From Prochilodus magdalenae (taxonomy: Eukaryota; Chordata; Actinopteri; Characiformes; Prochilodontidae), in assembly GCA_024036415.1 (NCBI GenBank), contig JAMWET010001353.1, forward strand, positions 826,501 through 890,500: a stretch of DNA of 64,000 bases, in the 5' to 3' direction. A model generated the notes under the pieces. That model was not told the origin of the DNA, searched no databases, and saw only the letters and a list, made by a program, of their open reading frames with translations. Below, one piece after another: positions 12,959 through 25,200 of this stretch (positions are counted from its first letter, which is position 1; the number at the start of each line of letters is the position of its first letter). The position numbers and the translations under genes are program-made.

Positions 12959-15900
12959 CGAATGAAACAGGCAGACATCTACAACCACTAATCTACTGTA
13001 ATCCTATACGTTGGTAACTAATCCCCTATTTTTCCACTTTAATTTGACTCCACTTTCATATGTGCCAACATTGCTGCAAACTGTGACTGATTAGCGTCAG
13101 TACAGAAGCTGGGTTTCCCAAGAGAGGGGAATCCCCTATTAGTGACACACGCCTCGACACCTGCACACCTGGGACTGTTTAAACTCTTAATGTTTAGTCA
13201 TTTCTAACTTTAAATGGATCAAATATGTTTTTTAAAGATGAGCTGCCAGTTTTGTCCACATTACACAAGGCTCAAAAGAAGCTTTGGGAAAAAAAATACT
13301 TCAAGGTTTATCATCATTTCAGCCACATTATGGTTTACCTACCCAACAGCAAGTTGGAAACCCCCCTTCTGTAATCTCCACAGAAAATATTTTTTTAAAT
13401 ATTAAAGTTAACTGCTGATACCAATTTAATTCCATTACCCCTCTCAGTAAGCTCAGCAAGTCATAACAGCTAAAACTTACCATTAAACATATTTTCTTAA
13501 ATTTATATGGTTATGGTTTCTTAAATATATATGGTTTCTTGGTAACAAGTTAAATCTTTGAAAAAGATTACAGAAATAAAGAAAGTTGCAAAATACAGAT
13601 ATAATGTAATAAAGTGGAACAAAGAAACACGTGTTCAAAACCTGCTACACATTGTACATTAAAATGAAAACAATCCAGCAAGTCTGGTTGAGCATTATTT
13701 GTGCAAACTCACAAAGTCCATGCAACAAAATTCTGACCTACACATAACACCCATCATTGACCGACATGAAGGAAAGATGCTAAAGTTTTAATTCTATTTC
13801 TTATCTTAAGGTTGTCAGTTTAAGCTTCAAATAGAAAATATCACCGTCATTGCTGGCTGATGGATGCAAAATAATACATTTATCTTTTAAGGGAATTTTG
13901 TTCAATAATTGTCCCAAGACTTTTGAGGACTGCATGCTACATGGTGTTTGACAGCATGCTAATTTCACTGAGATAAACCATGTACTGTTAATAAAGGGGA
14001 ATTTCACTCACTTTGACAAAGTCACAAATACCTTTCCCTTTTTCACCCACACAGTCCTGTCACTGAGTCCACTCATTTCTAGGCAATTTAGAATGCATGG
14101 AAAAAGTCATGTCTCCAAGCAGTTTCTCAATACCAAAATGCATGTGATCATAATTTAAAAACTGATTTTTAGTTAACTTCTTAACCCAAGCTATTCTATA
14201 AAATCAAGGAGCTTTAAAGGAAGACAAGTATCCCGGGGGTAGGGGGCGGGGGAGCATGTGCGAGCAGCAAACATCAGAAATTACATTACATTACAAAACT
14301 GCATTAGAAAACATCAAAATGACCAGCCGATATACTTAATCAGGAAGCACAACAAAATAATTGTGAACATGTGAATAAAAGCACAGATATATCAGAAAAT
14401 AGCAGATAGGGCTTGCACAGTCACAGTTTGCAGCAAAGTTGGCAAATATGAAAGTGGAGTAAAATTAAAGAGGACAAATAGGGGATTAGTTACCATTACC
14501 TTCCTATAGAATTACAGTGGGTTGGTGGTTGTAAAGGTATGACTGTCACTGTATACCCTTCAATGAAATTCCATGTTTTCTTGGCTTAAAGCAGTTTGTC
14601 TGTGGCTTGATCTAGTCCTGTAGCAAAAATTCTTACTTTCTTTGTACTCTTAGTATATTGTCGCCGTCCAAAGAAAAACAGGTATCTCCGAAATGGCAAC
14701 CTACAGGAGAGACCAAAAAGACGTCTTTCCAAGCCATTTCTGTTGGTCCATTCTTCATGAAATTTCCAAACAGTGTAAACAGCAGGACATGTGATAAAAT
14801 GAGGCATAAAAGTAAAAATCAACATAAACGGAGATATGTTTTTTATTTGGACAGTGACGACATGCAAGTTAAAGCCTTTCCACACAAGACAGCCACCAAA
14901 CACACAGTATTTGCAGACAGTGAACAGCACTTTTTATACAAATCCAATTAAATTCAGAAGTCTACTTTTTTGCAGCATGGTTGGCTAATTATGTACCACT
15001 GATAACATGAGATGCAGTGTGATTATAACCTACAGCTGAGAAAAGGCCTAGAATTTGACTTCACGCCTGCCCCTAGCTGGGTGTAAAAGTAGTTACACCC
15101 AGCATAGACATAAGCCCTGTGGGTACAAGATATCAGACAACACCTATACATGTCACAGATCGCACAAATCACAGCGATTTCAACTTCGTATTTAACAGCT
15201 TTACAACAAATAGCAGCTGCAAACTAATAACTCACTACAAATGTGAACTAAACCACATCTGTGAAAGTGAAACTGACTCCAGTACATGGTTAACAAAGAT
15301 AATACATGCCTTTACAGCAGGTAGGAAAAGCGTACACGTTCACTCAAGAAAAACACTTTTGACATTTCTAGTATGTCTGAATGGGCTTATTTCAGGAAAA
15401 AGGAATACATCTGAACTGTAGGTGTTAAACTTAGCTGTTTGTAACATCATGTTACCTGCCATGCCTGTTTGGAAACCAAAAATAAATGAATAAAAAAAAA
15501 AAACATGCTTTCGATGAGGACAAGCATTGTTTAAATTGTTTAAAACTTTGTATAAATTGGTTGTCATATCACAACATAATCATGTTATATGAGGGAAGTC
15601 ATTCTGTCAGTTCAACAAGCAACATCAGTTAGGGGGGAAAAAAAAGAAAAGGAAAATAACTATTTTTGTGGCTCTAAAAGTTTGCAGACAACATGTTTAA
15701 GGACATTTAAATCACCCAACTTGACTGACAACTGCAATAGACTGAAACTATCTATATACAATCCAATGCCAGATATACTGGGGGACAGGAATCAGACTGT
15801 GAGAGGAGAGAAAGCTTTCTAAGACACCATTACAACTCAAAGCACTTCAACTGGATAGGCACGTTCCAAATTCACTAGCAGTTCTGCTGATCACATTTTA

Positions 15901-16155
15901 TTCAGAAAAGCAAGTTTCTTCTACTTTTCTACTTAAGCCAAGATTACAAATCTCTCACATTCAGGATAACTACAAACAGTACAAAATGTCACATTAAGAA
16001 GGGGACAGAGCCTTTCATTAGTCTGCAAGAAAAGTTCTACACCAATGTGCCACTTTTACCTTCACCATAAACAGATCAAAGTGAAACAGCTATCAAATAG
16101 CAAGGGCATGGTTGCGGGGTTTTTTTTCTGTCATCCTCTAGATGGACCGCATACT

Positions 16156-16157
16156 CA

Positions 16158-16200
<43 letters not shown>

Positions 16201-16312
16201 CTCACTCACTCTCTCTCATACACTCTCACACAGAGGAGGATGGGAGGGGGTGAGGGAGAAAGAAAAATCCCAAGAGTCATCAAAGGAAAGAAAAAAAGAA
16301 AAGAAAAAAAAA
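16156..16312. repeat. (TC)n tract followed by a purine-rich tract upstream of il2
   Basis: An almost pure TC/CT tract (16156-16195) is followed by TCACTCTC-rich sequence and then a G/A-rich strand at 16235-16312. A long polypyrimidine block and a polypurine block therefore lie 80-230 bp upstream of the TATA box. Confidence 0.9.
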
Positions 16313-16380
16313 AAAAACCTTCAGCAGCTGATAGAATTTGTTAATATCTAAAGTCCCTCTGCCCACCCATTCATTTTCCA
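16260..16380 (+). promoter_or_regulatory. Candidate il2 proximal promoter with NFAT/AP-1-like motifs
   Basis: Within 130 bp upstream of the TATA box are an AP-1-like half site (GAGTCATC near 16275), GGAAA cores near 16285 and a TTTTCC (reverse NFAT core) near 16375, beside an A/G-only tract. NFAT and AP-1 control of IL2 is established in mammals. The motifs are short and common in A-rich DNA, so function here is only a suggestion. Confidence 0.3.
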
Positions 16381-16389
16381 CAAGCACAG

Positions 16390-16397
16390 TATAAATA
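16390..16397 (+). promoter_or_regulatory. TATA box of il2
   Basis: TATAAATA lies 93 bp upstream of the il2 start codon. Transcription would be expected about 25-30 bp further on, near 16420, giving a 5' UTR of roughly 60 nt. The motif is seen directly; the start site is inferred. Confidence 0.75.
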
Positions 16398-16482
16398 AAG
16401 ACTCATCGGTAACACTCAACTATAAGCAACTCGCACTCTTACAGTGAAGGTACCTCAGCGAAGGAACTATTCAACTGACACC

Positions 16483-17594
16483 ATGTATTCTCTACACTGG
16501 ATACTGGTCCTGACTCTTCTGCACTACCTGACAGCTGCTCCTATCGAAGATAGAATGAAAGAATTAAAAAAGAAACATGAAAGGATGACAAACTTTTCCA
16601 AAGATCTACAGAAGAAGACATGTGTAAGTATCATACCTTTAAGTTTGTATTTATTATTTAATAATGTAACTTTTTCACAGTTTTGGTCTAAAAATACTTA
16701 TATTGCACTTTTTGCCTTCACAGCCGTTTGACAACACAAAATTCTACAGTGACTCTTCTGTTCAGGTAAGCAAAAACAAACCCTTTTCTTTACCCTCCCT
16801 TTTTCTTTTTCTTTTGACACAGGCTTGTGTCTGTTTTTGAAACAGACATACACATATAAACAGATCAGTCACACAGGAAGAAGGTTACTATGAAAATGCC
16901 AAACCTCAAGTCAGAAGACAGCTCTCAGAGTTATTCTCAGAAACAGAGGAAGACTATGACAGAAAGGGTTAGGGAGAAAAGGACAGCAAACAAGAAATAC
17001 TCTGAAATGCACTGAAAATTGAGGATGAGGTCTCGGATGTTTGCTGCAGAACTATGTAATAAGCACGGTCCTAACACCTGCCTGTTTTTTTTTTCTCTCT
17101 GCTCCTCAGCCTGAGTGTATCGTGACAGCCCTGGAGTGCGCCAGTAAAGAACTGCAAACAGTTGCTTCAGAGTGCTTCTCAGGCGACTTCAATGCTACAG
17201 TACAATGCACAACTATAGGAAGATTCATACAGGAATTGCTGAACGAACCGAAGAAAGCTACAGTGAGTATTTATCCAAGTTTATTTAAATAAATATAAAA
17301 AATTATTTCTCAATAAATAATACCACACATACAGTATTTACTGTTGTATATATGGTCACCGTCCAGATAAAATCTTGCATCGCCAAACTGGAAACACTAC
17401 TAGGCCATAATTTTGTTTCAGCAGTTACTTTACATGTGTTTTGCACAGGCCTCAGAGTTTCTGATCATTTATTCTCTCTTTAGGATGAAACTACAGCAAA
17501 GACATGCAAAGCCTGCGAGACCTACCCTCAAAAATCCCATAAGGACTTTCTCAATGACGTGGAGACACTTGTCAAGAAGTTTAACACCCACTAA
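16483..17594 (+). CDS. il2: Interleukin-2-like four-helix cytokine, complete, 4 coding exons
   Basis: Coding exons are 16483-16623, 16724-16765, 17110-17262 and 17484-17594, all joined at GT-AG sites in phase 0, giving 148 aa. Residues 1 to about 19 form a hydrophobic signal peptide (LHWILVLTLLHYLTA) followed by a charged helix. Seven cysteines (47, 64, 71, 83, 94, 120, 123) and two N-glycosylation sequons (N37-F-S and N89-A-T) are visible. The C-terminal part, with CKACETYP then FLNDVETLVKKF, matches the last-helix pattern of the IL-2/IL-15/IL-21 family. A very short second exon and a final exon of about 110 bp fit the four-exon IL2 gene plan, and the convergent adad1 neighbour fits the IL2 locus. 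IL-2 is a secreted T-cell growth factor acting through the common gamma-chain receptor. The start is the first ATG after the TATA box, in context CACCATGT. IL-15-like or IL-21 identity is less likely but not excluded by sequence alone. Confidence 0.87.
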
Positions 17595-17857
17595 GAGAAG
17601 TCATCAGCCTAAGAATCTCAGTTTTCTCAGGACCGATACTGAGGCAAGACAACTCTTCCCTACGGAAATGAATGCCATGGATAGACTGAATGTATTTCCT
17701 TATGTTTACTTTGACCTAAATGAAGAAGAAAAAAAAATTGTATCTGTGATTGATAGTTAACGCTATGGCAGTAACTTCTGTGAAGAAAATAGAATTGTGT
17801 GAAGAAAGTTTCTCTCATTATGTAAGGCACTAGAATTCATATAAGCTTAATGGTATT

Positions 17858-17890
17858 CAATATTTATGTATTTATTTAAAATATTTAATG
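17858..17890 (+). promoter_or_regulatory. AU-rich element in the il2 3' UTR
   Basis: Overlapping ATTTA pentamers (TATTTATGTATTTATTTA, then ATATTTAATG) lie about 270 nt after the il2 stop codon. AU-rich elements of this form drive rapid decay of cytokine mRNAs. Confidence 0.75.
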
Positions 17891-17898
17891 TAATTTAT

Positions 17899-17904
17899 AA
17901 TAAA
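17899..17904 (+). terminator. il2 polyadenylation signal
   Basis: A canonical AATAAA follows the AU-rich element about 305 nt after the stop codon. It implies an il2 transcript ending near 17920-17935, where GT-rich sequence follows. Confidence 0.7.
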
Positions 17905-17909
17905 AAAAT

Positions 17910-20580
17910 GAAACCTGAAGAGGAAACTGAGAGCGTGTTTATTCTAAAAGCTAGAGTTGCATTCATTCAAAATGGATTCTAAGTCTTAAAATCAAGGTGA
18001 ATCTGGGTTAAGGAAAGCCTAGCTGTAAAAGCAACAGCATACACACAGGCTACCTAATTTCCATCAGAGGGAGTCTGTAGGACTGACCTTTAAAAACAGC
18101 TTTAAATAGTCTAGCTAGGTGTTCCACAGATAGGTGGACATTAGAGTGACCTCATAAGGGAAGTCCCTAGACCACAGAATGGTAGTATGTGGCTCTGAAC
18201 AGCTCCTGAGAATGGAAAAGTTCATGTCACCCACTTTTACCAACAACCTACAGTTCACTTATGCTCACCTTTTCAAGGTTTTGAAACAAAATTCAGTACA
18301 ATGACATTCAGTGCCATGTTTGTAATGTAGGACACTACATTCATAGCTGAAAGAAACCCTGTGACCAAGGGGGAAATAATGTTCCACGGAGCAGCGTGTT
18401 AATCACCACAAGATTAAACAACTGTAAATATATCCACTGAAACCAATTTCAGATATTGTTAGCTACTTATAATGCTGGCAAATACAGATACTACTGCAAA
18501 AAAAATTAAAAATAAAAATAAAAAAAAGAGAGCAACAATCAAACTGGTGTGTATTTATTGAAAAGTTGACCTGTGCCTACAGGTGTTTGACATGGGTGTC
18601 CCAGAGCAACTAAATAGCAAAAGATAAAAGAGAAAGTGGCAAAATATTTGTCTTATACGTGTTGGGTACTAATTAGGTTATATGCCACTTTAACAGCTTA
18701 CATGGCACTTTTAAAGCATTCAGTCAAAATTTCTATTCCTAAGGATTACATATAGCACAATGACATTTGGGTAGTACACCCAAGTACTGTTACCCTCTCT
18801 TAATGGAACTGTTTGTCAGATCTACAGATCAGGTTAAAAGTGTGGGTGTAATGTTTTGTTACAAGTTTTGCTTTCTCTGCATCGCACTGAGCAGTTTTTC
18901 CCCAGGAGTGTGGAGCCCTACACTAGCTAGGATGATTTGAGCCTGGAAAGAAAAAAAAACAAAAAAAAAAACCTAACAATAATAAAGTAATGGGATCTCT
19001 GCACTACAGGCTTGAACCCCAACATCATCACAATCAGCATGATAACACTGTTACTCATCTTTGTGCTCATTTTTTTTAAAAAAGCAAAAAAAAAAACAAA
19101 AAAACAACAGAACTGCATAAAAATGCATTTTGTTCATCACATGAAGATCCCGATGAAAGAATATGTTGTATGTGTGTGCGCCCCTCTAATACATGACCCA
19201 AAAGATGCCACTGGAGAAAGTGTCCATTCACCGATCATTAGTTATCATGAGTGTAAAGAATATTTTAAGGTGTGACTGGATTGAGTTTAAGCCTGTAGCA
19301 GTACAGTACGTATGTAGTACAGAATTAAGTTGCAATTCAAATCATGTACATGTATCGCACAGTAGCACTAGACGGTGAGCATTTATTTACAATGCAGTCA
19401 GCTGTCATACCACACAGCTGAGTGCCTTATTTTCAGGCATAACAAGCTCCCCCAGGCAGTGCTGGTAGGAGTATTTTCAGTGCCAAAATAGGTGTTTCTG
19501 TGCCGAAGCAGGACACTACTACAATGTTCGTTATTACTGCCTAACAATAACTTAAACAGCCTAAACTCGGTTCACCTCACGCAGCAGATTCTCCTTCATT
19601 AACCGTCTTTTACCTGTTGAACTATTAGAATAGCTGTTATATGTCTATGCAGGTGTTTGCCTATGTATTTGCACACTAAGAGTCGGCACAAGCCTAAATG
19701 AAAACCACATGCATTTAGAAAACATATACAGGGCCTCTGGAAAAAGTTCAAATTGGTACATACAGAAAATGAGGTTAGTAACAGATAATCCAAAATCTTC
19801 AGAGTTGCTTGTGTAAGCCCACTCTCCTTCACATGGCATCAGGTTTAAGATTATGATCCTGTTTCTCACACACACAAATATTCAACTATGCATCTAGTTG
19901 CAGTCTCACTTTTAACAGGAAGCCCTGAGGTTTCCTGTGTACTACTAGTAACAAGAGAGGACGCACTCTTACCCTTACCTCAGACCCTTACCTTTTGAAA
20001 CTAACACCATCACTTCATAAATGAACACCTATCACTTCCTCACTTGAAGTACTGCTATAAAGCACCTAAAAACAAGCTGTAGCATTTTTAGCTAATACCA
20101 CAAATGAGGTGTACGCAGTGCTGACTCTGGAGAATTAATAGTCTCAGTTTCTAGTGATTTAAACCAATTTCCAAGTTTAACCTAAGAACATGTTTAATTT
20201 TTATTAAGTGCCAATACTTAGAATCACTTCTTTTTTTTTACACAGGTTAAGTGCCACAAACTTAAGTATTTTACAGCAGTCGACAAAAAAAAGAAACAAC
20301 ATTAACGAATGTACTAGAGATGCACAATAATTTCGGAAACATAGTGGATTCAGGCATGCAAGTTATTTCAAATACATTTTTATTCTTTTTACTGTATTAT
20401 AATTGCTTATGTATTTGTAAAGTTCTATAATTCTTTTTTGTACATAGGTATAAACCCACAGTTCCTATATTGGTGCATCTCTTAAGAATTACCATGAATA
20501 ACAGAAAAGGTCCACACTCCATACAGAGTAAAGAATTCTGCTATAATAAAGCCCTCATTCTGTCTTCCTTCCAATCTGAG
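17910..20580. other. Intergenic between convergent il2 and adad1
   Basis: About 2.7 kb separates the two polyA signals. It holds A-rich runs (18499-18530, 18950-18972, 19070-19110) and no recognisable gene. Confidence 0.6.
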
Positions 20581-20593
20581 CAACATTCAAAGC

Positions 20594-20599
20594 TTTATT
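20594..20599 (-). terminator. adad1 polyadenylation signal
   Basis: AATAAA on the minus strand lies about 195 nt beyond the adad1 stop codon (20793-20791). It is the first canonical signal seen downstream of the last exon. Confidence 0.5.
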
Positions 20600-20790
20600 T
20601 TAAAGCAAACACAAAACATCTTAAGATCTTTAACAAAATGGAGAACCTTTTGTCTAGGTGACAATGTAAGGAGGGCTAAGACTTAACTTTCAGCTTTTTT
20701 ATGATAACACAAACTTATTTCTTCATTGTTCAAACGTGTCCTCCAGTGGTGGTGTGGAAGTGTGATTTTCACCTGTGGATTTCACGGATT

Positions 20791-22185
20791 TCACATTGTG
20801 AAGTGATCACTGATTGGCGGTTTCTCTACCCACTGTCCATAGCCCCTCATGGCCAAGTACGACTTCAGCACACTCTTTGCTTCCTGGTATGGCTTTGACA
20901 TCATCTGGATTTTCAAAAAGAGTACAGTCAGTCATCTGACATTAACAGGAAGGGGAAGATGAAGCTTTTAAACGGCAATTACACAAAGTTTTCAAAATAA
21001 TTCAATCCTTGAGATGTGAACAACGAGTTGCTCGGTGTGAAATAGTGCACTGCAGATGATCTTACCAGCTAGTATGGCTGTACAATTATAGCGACAGGAC
21101 TGTAAATAACTCTGTTACGCACAGTTTCACATCAACATCTTAAGGAACGGTCCACATATTTGTAATTGCTTCGTAAAAGCTAGCTTTAGGAAGCACTAAG
21201 CACTTTGAACACCGGAACAACTCTGGCTCATCAAGTTTCTCTAGAATGCATAAATGAATGAACACAATAAAAGAATAACAGATTCTGATTAAGTACGAGT
21301 GAAACTTTTTTTGTAATCACCAACAGAGTCTGATAGTGTACAGAACAACCTACTGGTAGATGTTTAGCAGAAATTGATGATCTCCAAATTCCCCCCATTT
21401 CCCCAAATTGCCCACACTGAATTATTATCACCTGGACATTTATGTCAGCAATATGCGACAGGCAACAAAATTCTAAACAAAAATATTCTATGCAGGTAAA
21501 TTGCAGAAGACAGAAAATGCTTTGCCTAGTAAAAGGATTTGCAAATAATAGAAGGCAATTAAATCCAAATTATTCCTGAGCAGACCTGTAAATGTTAAAA
21601 TCACAGGATCTTGTTGGGCTTTAAACAAAACTACTCAACTGAGGGCCCCTTGCTCCAGGGTCTATGAGTTTAGATTTACATGGGCACTGGACAAAGCAAG
21701 AGCATTGTTAGGTATGTGAAGCACCACAAACACGTTCAGTGCTGCCCCGTCACCCTATACTCTCTACTAAGTCTTCGCATTTTAACTTATTTTTATTTTT
21801 GCTTTATTGACTGGTCACAGAGTTACCCAATTCCTAATAATGCAGTGCAAACATAAATTAAGGTCTTAAATGGAGTAAATGTACTACCACTATAAAAAAA
21901 CCTTTATGTTTAGATCCACGTTGTATAAGAACACTCTGTCCAACTGACATGCTATTCGAAATGCAAACAGACAGACAGATAGGACTACAGACAACTGTCA
22001 ACAAACCTATATTATTTAAAATATGTTCAAGACTTTTACTGTCAATTCAGCTACATACAAGAGCACCTGACAACAAAACAAGGTTCCGCCAGAATCATGG
22101 TTCATCACAGCACAGACAGTATAGTGCAACAAATCCAAAGTACAGACGGCACATAATACTGACAACATCTCAGAAAATAAAACTG

Positions 22186-22225
<40 letters not shown>

Positions 22226-25200
22226 CAACTATGTATCTTCCCATCCTTATCATTGATATAAAAATGTTTGATACAATAGATAAAGGTTTTTACAGTCTTA
22301 TTTGCAAACGACCAGTGCCGCTGCAGGTTTTATTCCGACAAGGTAGGAGAAGGCTAAGCAGTTGACTAAACAAGCTAAATCAGAAGAGTTCCTGCTCTTT
22401 TAAAAATAAAAACTGCCGCCTCATTTATCTTTTGCATGTACGACTGGACACCCATGCAACAGTTCAATCTCACACTTATTCTACTGCAAGAAAAGCAGCA
22501 GTACTCAGATATCACACATTTTAGTTTTACCACTACTCAACAAGAGTGTGAGAGAACAAGAAAGGGAGGACTAAAATTCTAAATATAGATTTGGCAAGGA
22601 GCGGTCGTCAAACTGTTCTTCTGTGATCAAATGTGATTAAAACTCACTCTTGTACTAACAAACTTTAGCATTAGATCACTTCTGCTATGCACTGTATTAT
22701 ACAGCACGTACAAGACCTTTTTTTCTGTTTTTTTACTTTTAACTTGTTTAACCTTTTACATTTTTACATTTTTCACATTTATTGTGACAATTATCAGTTT
22801 TAAAACTATTTTTTGTGATAACATTTTGGCCATATCGTCTGGCCCTAAGTAAATAACATATATGAACATAGCAGTCACTAAAATAGCAGCCATAACAACA
22901 GTAAGGAACTACAGTTTTTTAGAAGATAATATGTAAGGAAAAGGCCTGCAAGTTAAATTTAGGAATTATATTAGATGCAATATCTACAGAAATTTTTGAT
23001 TATATTTAAACACAAACAAATCTCATGTTTTCATTTGGGATTGCGGAAAGTAGATAGCTAGGAGCAAGATAATGTCATTTGAATGTGCGTGTGTGTGTGC
23101 ACCTGCATAAAGGTTTACATTAGTTCAGTCTAATGGCTATCTGCTACCCTCCAATGGTGCCTGAATAAGATTGTTATTGTTATTTTGTCTCTCCTCAGCG
23201 TGATTATGTGTGAAGTGCGTGTGGCATATAGTTCCACATTTTAATAGTGCATTGTAAAAGTTAAAAAGAATTTATTGAAGAAAATACAAATATGTAAATC
23301 CCAAATAACTAGCCAACAAATATCCGAATGCCCAAACAATCTATAGTCACTGGTTTACTTGTGACATAGAATATACATATTATAAATGTATACATTTTAA
23401 AAATGGAATTGTGTAAATATTATAATTATTAACATTATATATATTATAGGACATCTAGATTAGTTGGTAAAGATAGTTAATGTCAATACTCTGCATGGGA
23501 TTATATTTTTGGAACAGGTAGTTTTTTGAAGGTGAAAGCAGTGTGTAAATCACGTAACCATTCCCACCTTTGTCATTTAGACCAAGATTTCTTATGCAGT
23601 GCAAATTGGTAATAAATGTAAGATGTCCTGTAATGAAAGTAAATTATTCTACCTCCCCATATTAAACTAATCCGGGGCTTAAGGTGTTAAAATGGGGGGG
23701 TAAAATCAAATACCCAGATTGGGTGTAATACCTTGGCCTCCCTGTAGGAAACAGCAGCAAGCAGCTCCTCTCTTTGAGCCTCTTTTGCAACCAAGTTGAA
23801 ACGACTTAACATGGCTACCTTACATAGACGACTGGCGAGAGCAGGACCACTCTTAAAGGGCGACCTGAAAGTCATGGACATGAAAGCATTAAGGTGGGTA
23901 AAACAGAATAAACATTTCCAATGAGCAGAGAACACAAGGAATAAAGGTGCATGTCAGGGCGCAGCGCTGTTGACTGGCATTGAATGCAATGCAGCTATTA
24001 GAATGTAACTGGCAATCAGTCTATCAACTGCTTCTAAGTAGGCATGTACAGGTGCAAAAAATAATTATATCATATTTTCTGACATCCCATCACACACAAT
24101 ATTACATCATATCCACAATCTTTATAATCATGTCAATAAGGCAAAATAAGGTAGAGTTTATAAGCCATTCATGGTTTAGGCCTTACGTTACTTCTATCTA
24201 TGGCTGGGTGTGAGCATGATGTCAGGCTTTGTTTGTTGCATTCTGGTGCACACTGGCTTCTGAAGTGCAGCTCAGTTCATCATTCACCACAACTCCAGCA
24301 CATGTTCTAATCTTCTACACAAGGCTTGCTCAGCAACTACTGTACTATAGGCATGCAGATGACTCAACCCATCAGTAACATGGAGCCAGGAAATAAATAA
24401 TTGGTGTTTTGGTTCAACCATTCCAAGCACAAAAACCAGAAACCACTTCCTGTTCGTGATTCTCTCTGCGTGGGTGAAATCTTTCTTTAACGTGTTTTTT
24501 TTCTTCGTCTTCATTAAGACCTTTTAAATTTGAACACGTGTATATCTTGAGGAACAGCAGCATTGCACCAAAGATGAAATGTTTTAATCACCCCCAAAGT
24601 CACACGCAGTACTAAAGAGCAAAAACTGTGTCTTAGATGTTTTGTGGATATTTCCAATTGAGCACTAAATAAATAAATAAATAAATAAATAAAAACAATA
24701 CACGGCCATGTGGTAATTTGGCCATTTTGTCTTGACACCATAAATGCTATAACCGTTTTCTCTACATTAAATAATTATTATGTTTTGGGACCTGAAATTT
24801 TAAAATAGAACATCAATATGAACAACACTTCAGGGTAACTGAAGCAGGTACTTCTTCTGTCTCACTCAGACGTCCTAAGCAAAACAGAATACGGCTGTCC
24901 AGTTAATTTAAAAATAAATAAATAAATACATTTTGAAGCGTCCTTAGGAGATGTACAGCACATTTTAAACAGACGGCCCTGTGAAAGTGACTGATGAAAA
25001 CATGTAGAATTTGCATGTTATGCTCTGCATAGAGAACCATGAGAAAGCTGCCTCCCTCAAATTCTGTGCCACCTCCAGACCTTGACAAAACTCTGACTGG
25101 TGATTTCCATGGAAAACACTACTTTCTAACAAGAGCTGCCCTTTACCTTCAACATTCATGAGTCAGAATTCTGCTCTTCTGCAGTGTTAGGGGTCACCTC

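Larger units (their letters stand above)
10340..16150. other. Intergenic upstream of il2, no gene seen
   Basis: The mammalian order would place il21 here. No exon with the IL-21-type CxxC-x-x-Y...FL C-terminus was recognised on either strand. Contents are a foldback-MITE piece (11379-11577), a LINE-like tail (12370-12460), a GATA microsatellite (12917-12958) and otherwise unremarkable AT-rich DNA. Confidence 0.55.
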
